Shown piece after piece: positions 63,724-64,000 of a DNA stretch of 64,000 nt. Source of the stretch: Porticoccaceae bacterium (GTDB lineage: Bacteria; Pseudomonadota; Gammaproteobacteria; Pseudomonadales; Porticoccaceae). Within the stretch, counting starts at the first letter, position 1. Each line of letters opens with the position of its first letter. The notes under the pieces are model-generated. The model saw nothing but the letters and a program-made list of their open reading frames with translations, did not search any database and was not told the origin of the DNA. The stretch is taken from positions 1 through 64,000 of the forward strand of contig JAQWIR010000007.1 of assembly GCA_029248755.1 (NCBI GenBank). Reading direction: 5' to 3'. A program made the translations under genes and the position numbers.

Positions 63724-64000
63724 AGGTGTTCTAAGTTCTCAATACAGTAATCACCACGTTGTAGTATTTGCTGTTTTATTTCAGGCTGCATTCTATCCCA
63801 GCTTCTATAAGCCATGGCTGTTCTGGGGTTATTCTTGAATCGCCCGCTATGTGACATCATAAAACGCCAATACAAACTATTGAATGGACAAGCATCTTCA
63901 CTGGCGCGTTCTTTTACTTTGTAGTCACATTTGGGGCAGTAGTCGCTCATCTTATTAATGTAACTGCCACTGGCTGCATAGGGTTTTGTAGCGATTAGGC
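63720..64000 (-). CDS. C-terminus of an FeS-type (6-4) photolyase/cryptochrome-like protein (cut by window edge)
   Basis: 93 codons from the window edge to the stop at 63720. The sequence KPYAASGSYINKMSDYC-PKC ... ACPFNSLYWRFM is the diagnostic C-terminal signature of FeS bacterial cryptochromes and photolyases (deoxyribodipyrimidine photolyase-related), where four cysteines hold a 4Fe-4S cluster; three of them (DYCPKC and ACPF) are in view, the first lies outside. These enzymes repair (6-4) UV photoproducts using FAD and a lumazine antenna. Confidence 0.9.
   Translation of the reverse strand, partial: LIATKPYAASGSYINKMSDYCPKCDYKVKERASEDACPFNSLYWRFMMSHSGRFKNNPRTAMAYRSWDRMQPEIKQQILQRGDYCIENLEHL

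Overview
The window looks like a chromosomal segment of a marine gammaproteobacterium, probably of the SAR92/Porticoccaceae type (order Cellvibrionales). Grounds: AT-rich coding sequence, dense operons, Xanthomonas/Caulobacter-type TonB-dependent receptors, a proteorhodopsin with its complete retinal operon, and a large beta-glucan (laminarin-like) utilisation locus. The taxonomic call is inference from gene content. I recognise no rRNA, tRNA, phage, transposase or CRISPR array.

Layout. (1) 1-7.3 kb: mixed housekeeping and envelope genes (partial YceI, a predicted barrel protein, ferredoxin-NADP reductase, a tiny SEC-C protein, a patatin, a TauE/SafE permease), a decayed TonB receptor, a DUF4278 micro-protein, an orphan and a TorF-like putative porin. 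(2) 7.3-13.2 kb: a tight seven-gene lipid-modification operon (DUF2878, DUF1295, DUF6134-like, lipocalin, FAD amine-oxidase-like protein, DUF1365, Cfa methyltransferase), the set typical of photo-oxidative stress regulons. (3) 13.4-40.8 kb: a beta-glucan locus: GH30 lipoprotein, membrane-anchored AraC regulator, a GH16-fold/CBM6 lipoprotein that appears to have lost its catalytic residues, TonB receptor, SapC, JmjC-type cupin, a 1822-residue GH5/CBM6 lipoprotein, two cytosolic GH17 proteins, a GH149-type beta-1,3-glucan phosphorylase, a GPH-type sugar permease, a cytosolic clan-A glycosidase and a GH17 lipoprotein. (4) 40.8-52.1 kb: M3 peptidase, S1/P1 nuclease, then a second TonB module: receptor, flavin halogenase, SapC, flavin halogenase, cupin. 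(5) 52.2-55.0 kb: DnaQ/GIY-YIG fusion, RbgA/YlqF GTPase, CPXCG protein. (6) 55.0-62.1 kb, minus strand: proteorhodopsin-crtE-crtI-crtB-crtY-blh-fni, everything needed to make retinal from C5 precursors and load it on the pump. (7) 62.5-64 kb: a serine hydrolase and the C-terminus of a (6-4)-photolyase-like FeS flavoprotein.

How it fits together (inference). Surface lipoproteins (GH30, GH5, GH17) trim branched beta-1,3/1,6-glucan, the inactive GH16-like protein may hold the glycan next to its TonB receptor, the permease brings oligosaccharides into the cytosol, and GH17/GH149/clan-A enzymes finish them, with the phosphorylase saving ATP as glucose-1-phosphate. The proton pump could power TonB-dependent uptake in light, while the Cfa/FAD operon and the photolyase-like protein fit a sunlit, oxidatively stressed surface-ocean life. 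The window's less explained parts are the GH16-like pseudo-enzyme and the two receptor/SapC/cupin modules, one carrying paired flavin halogenases.
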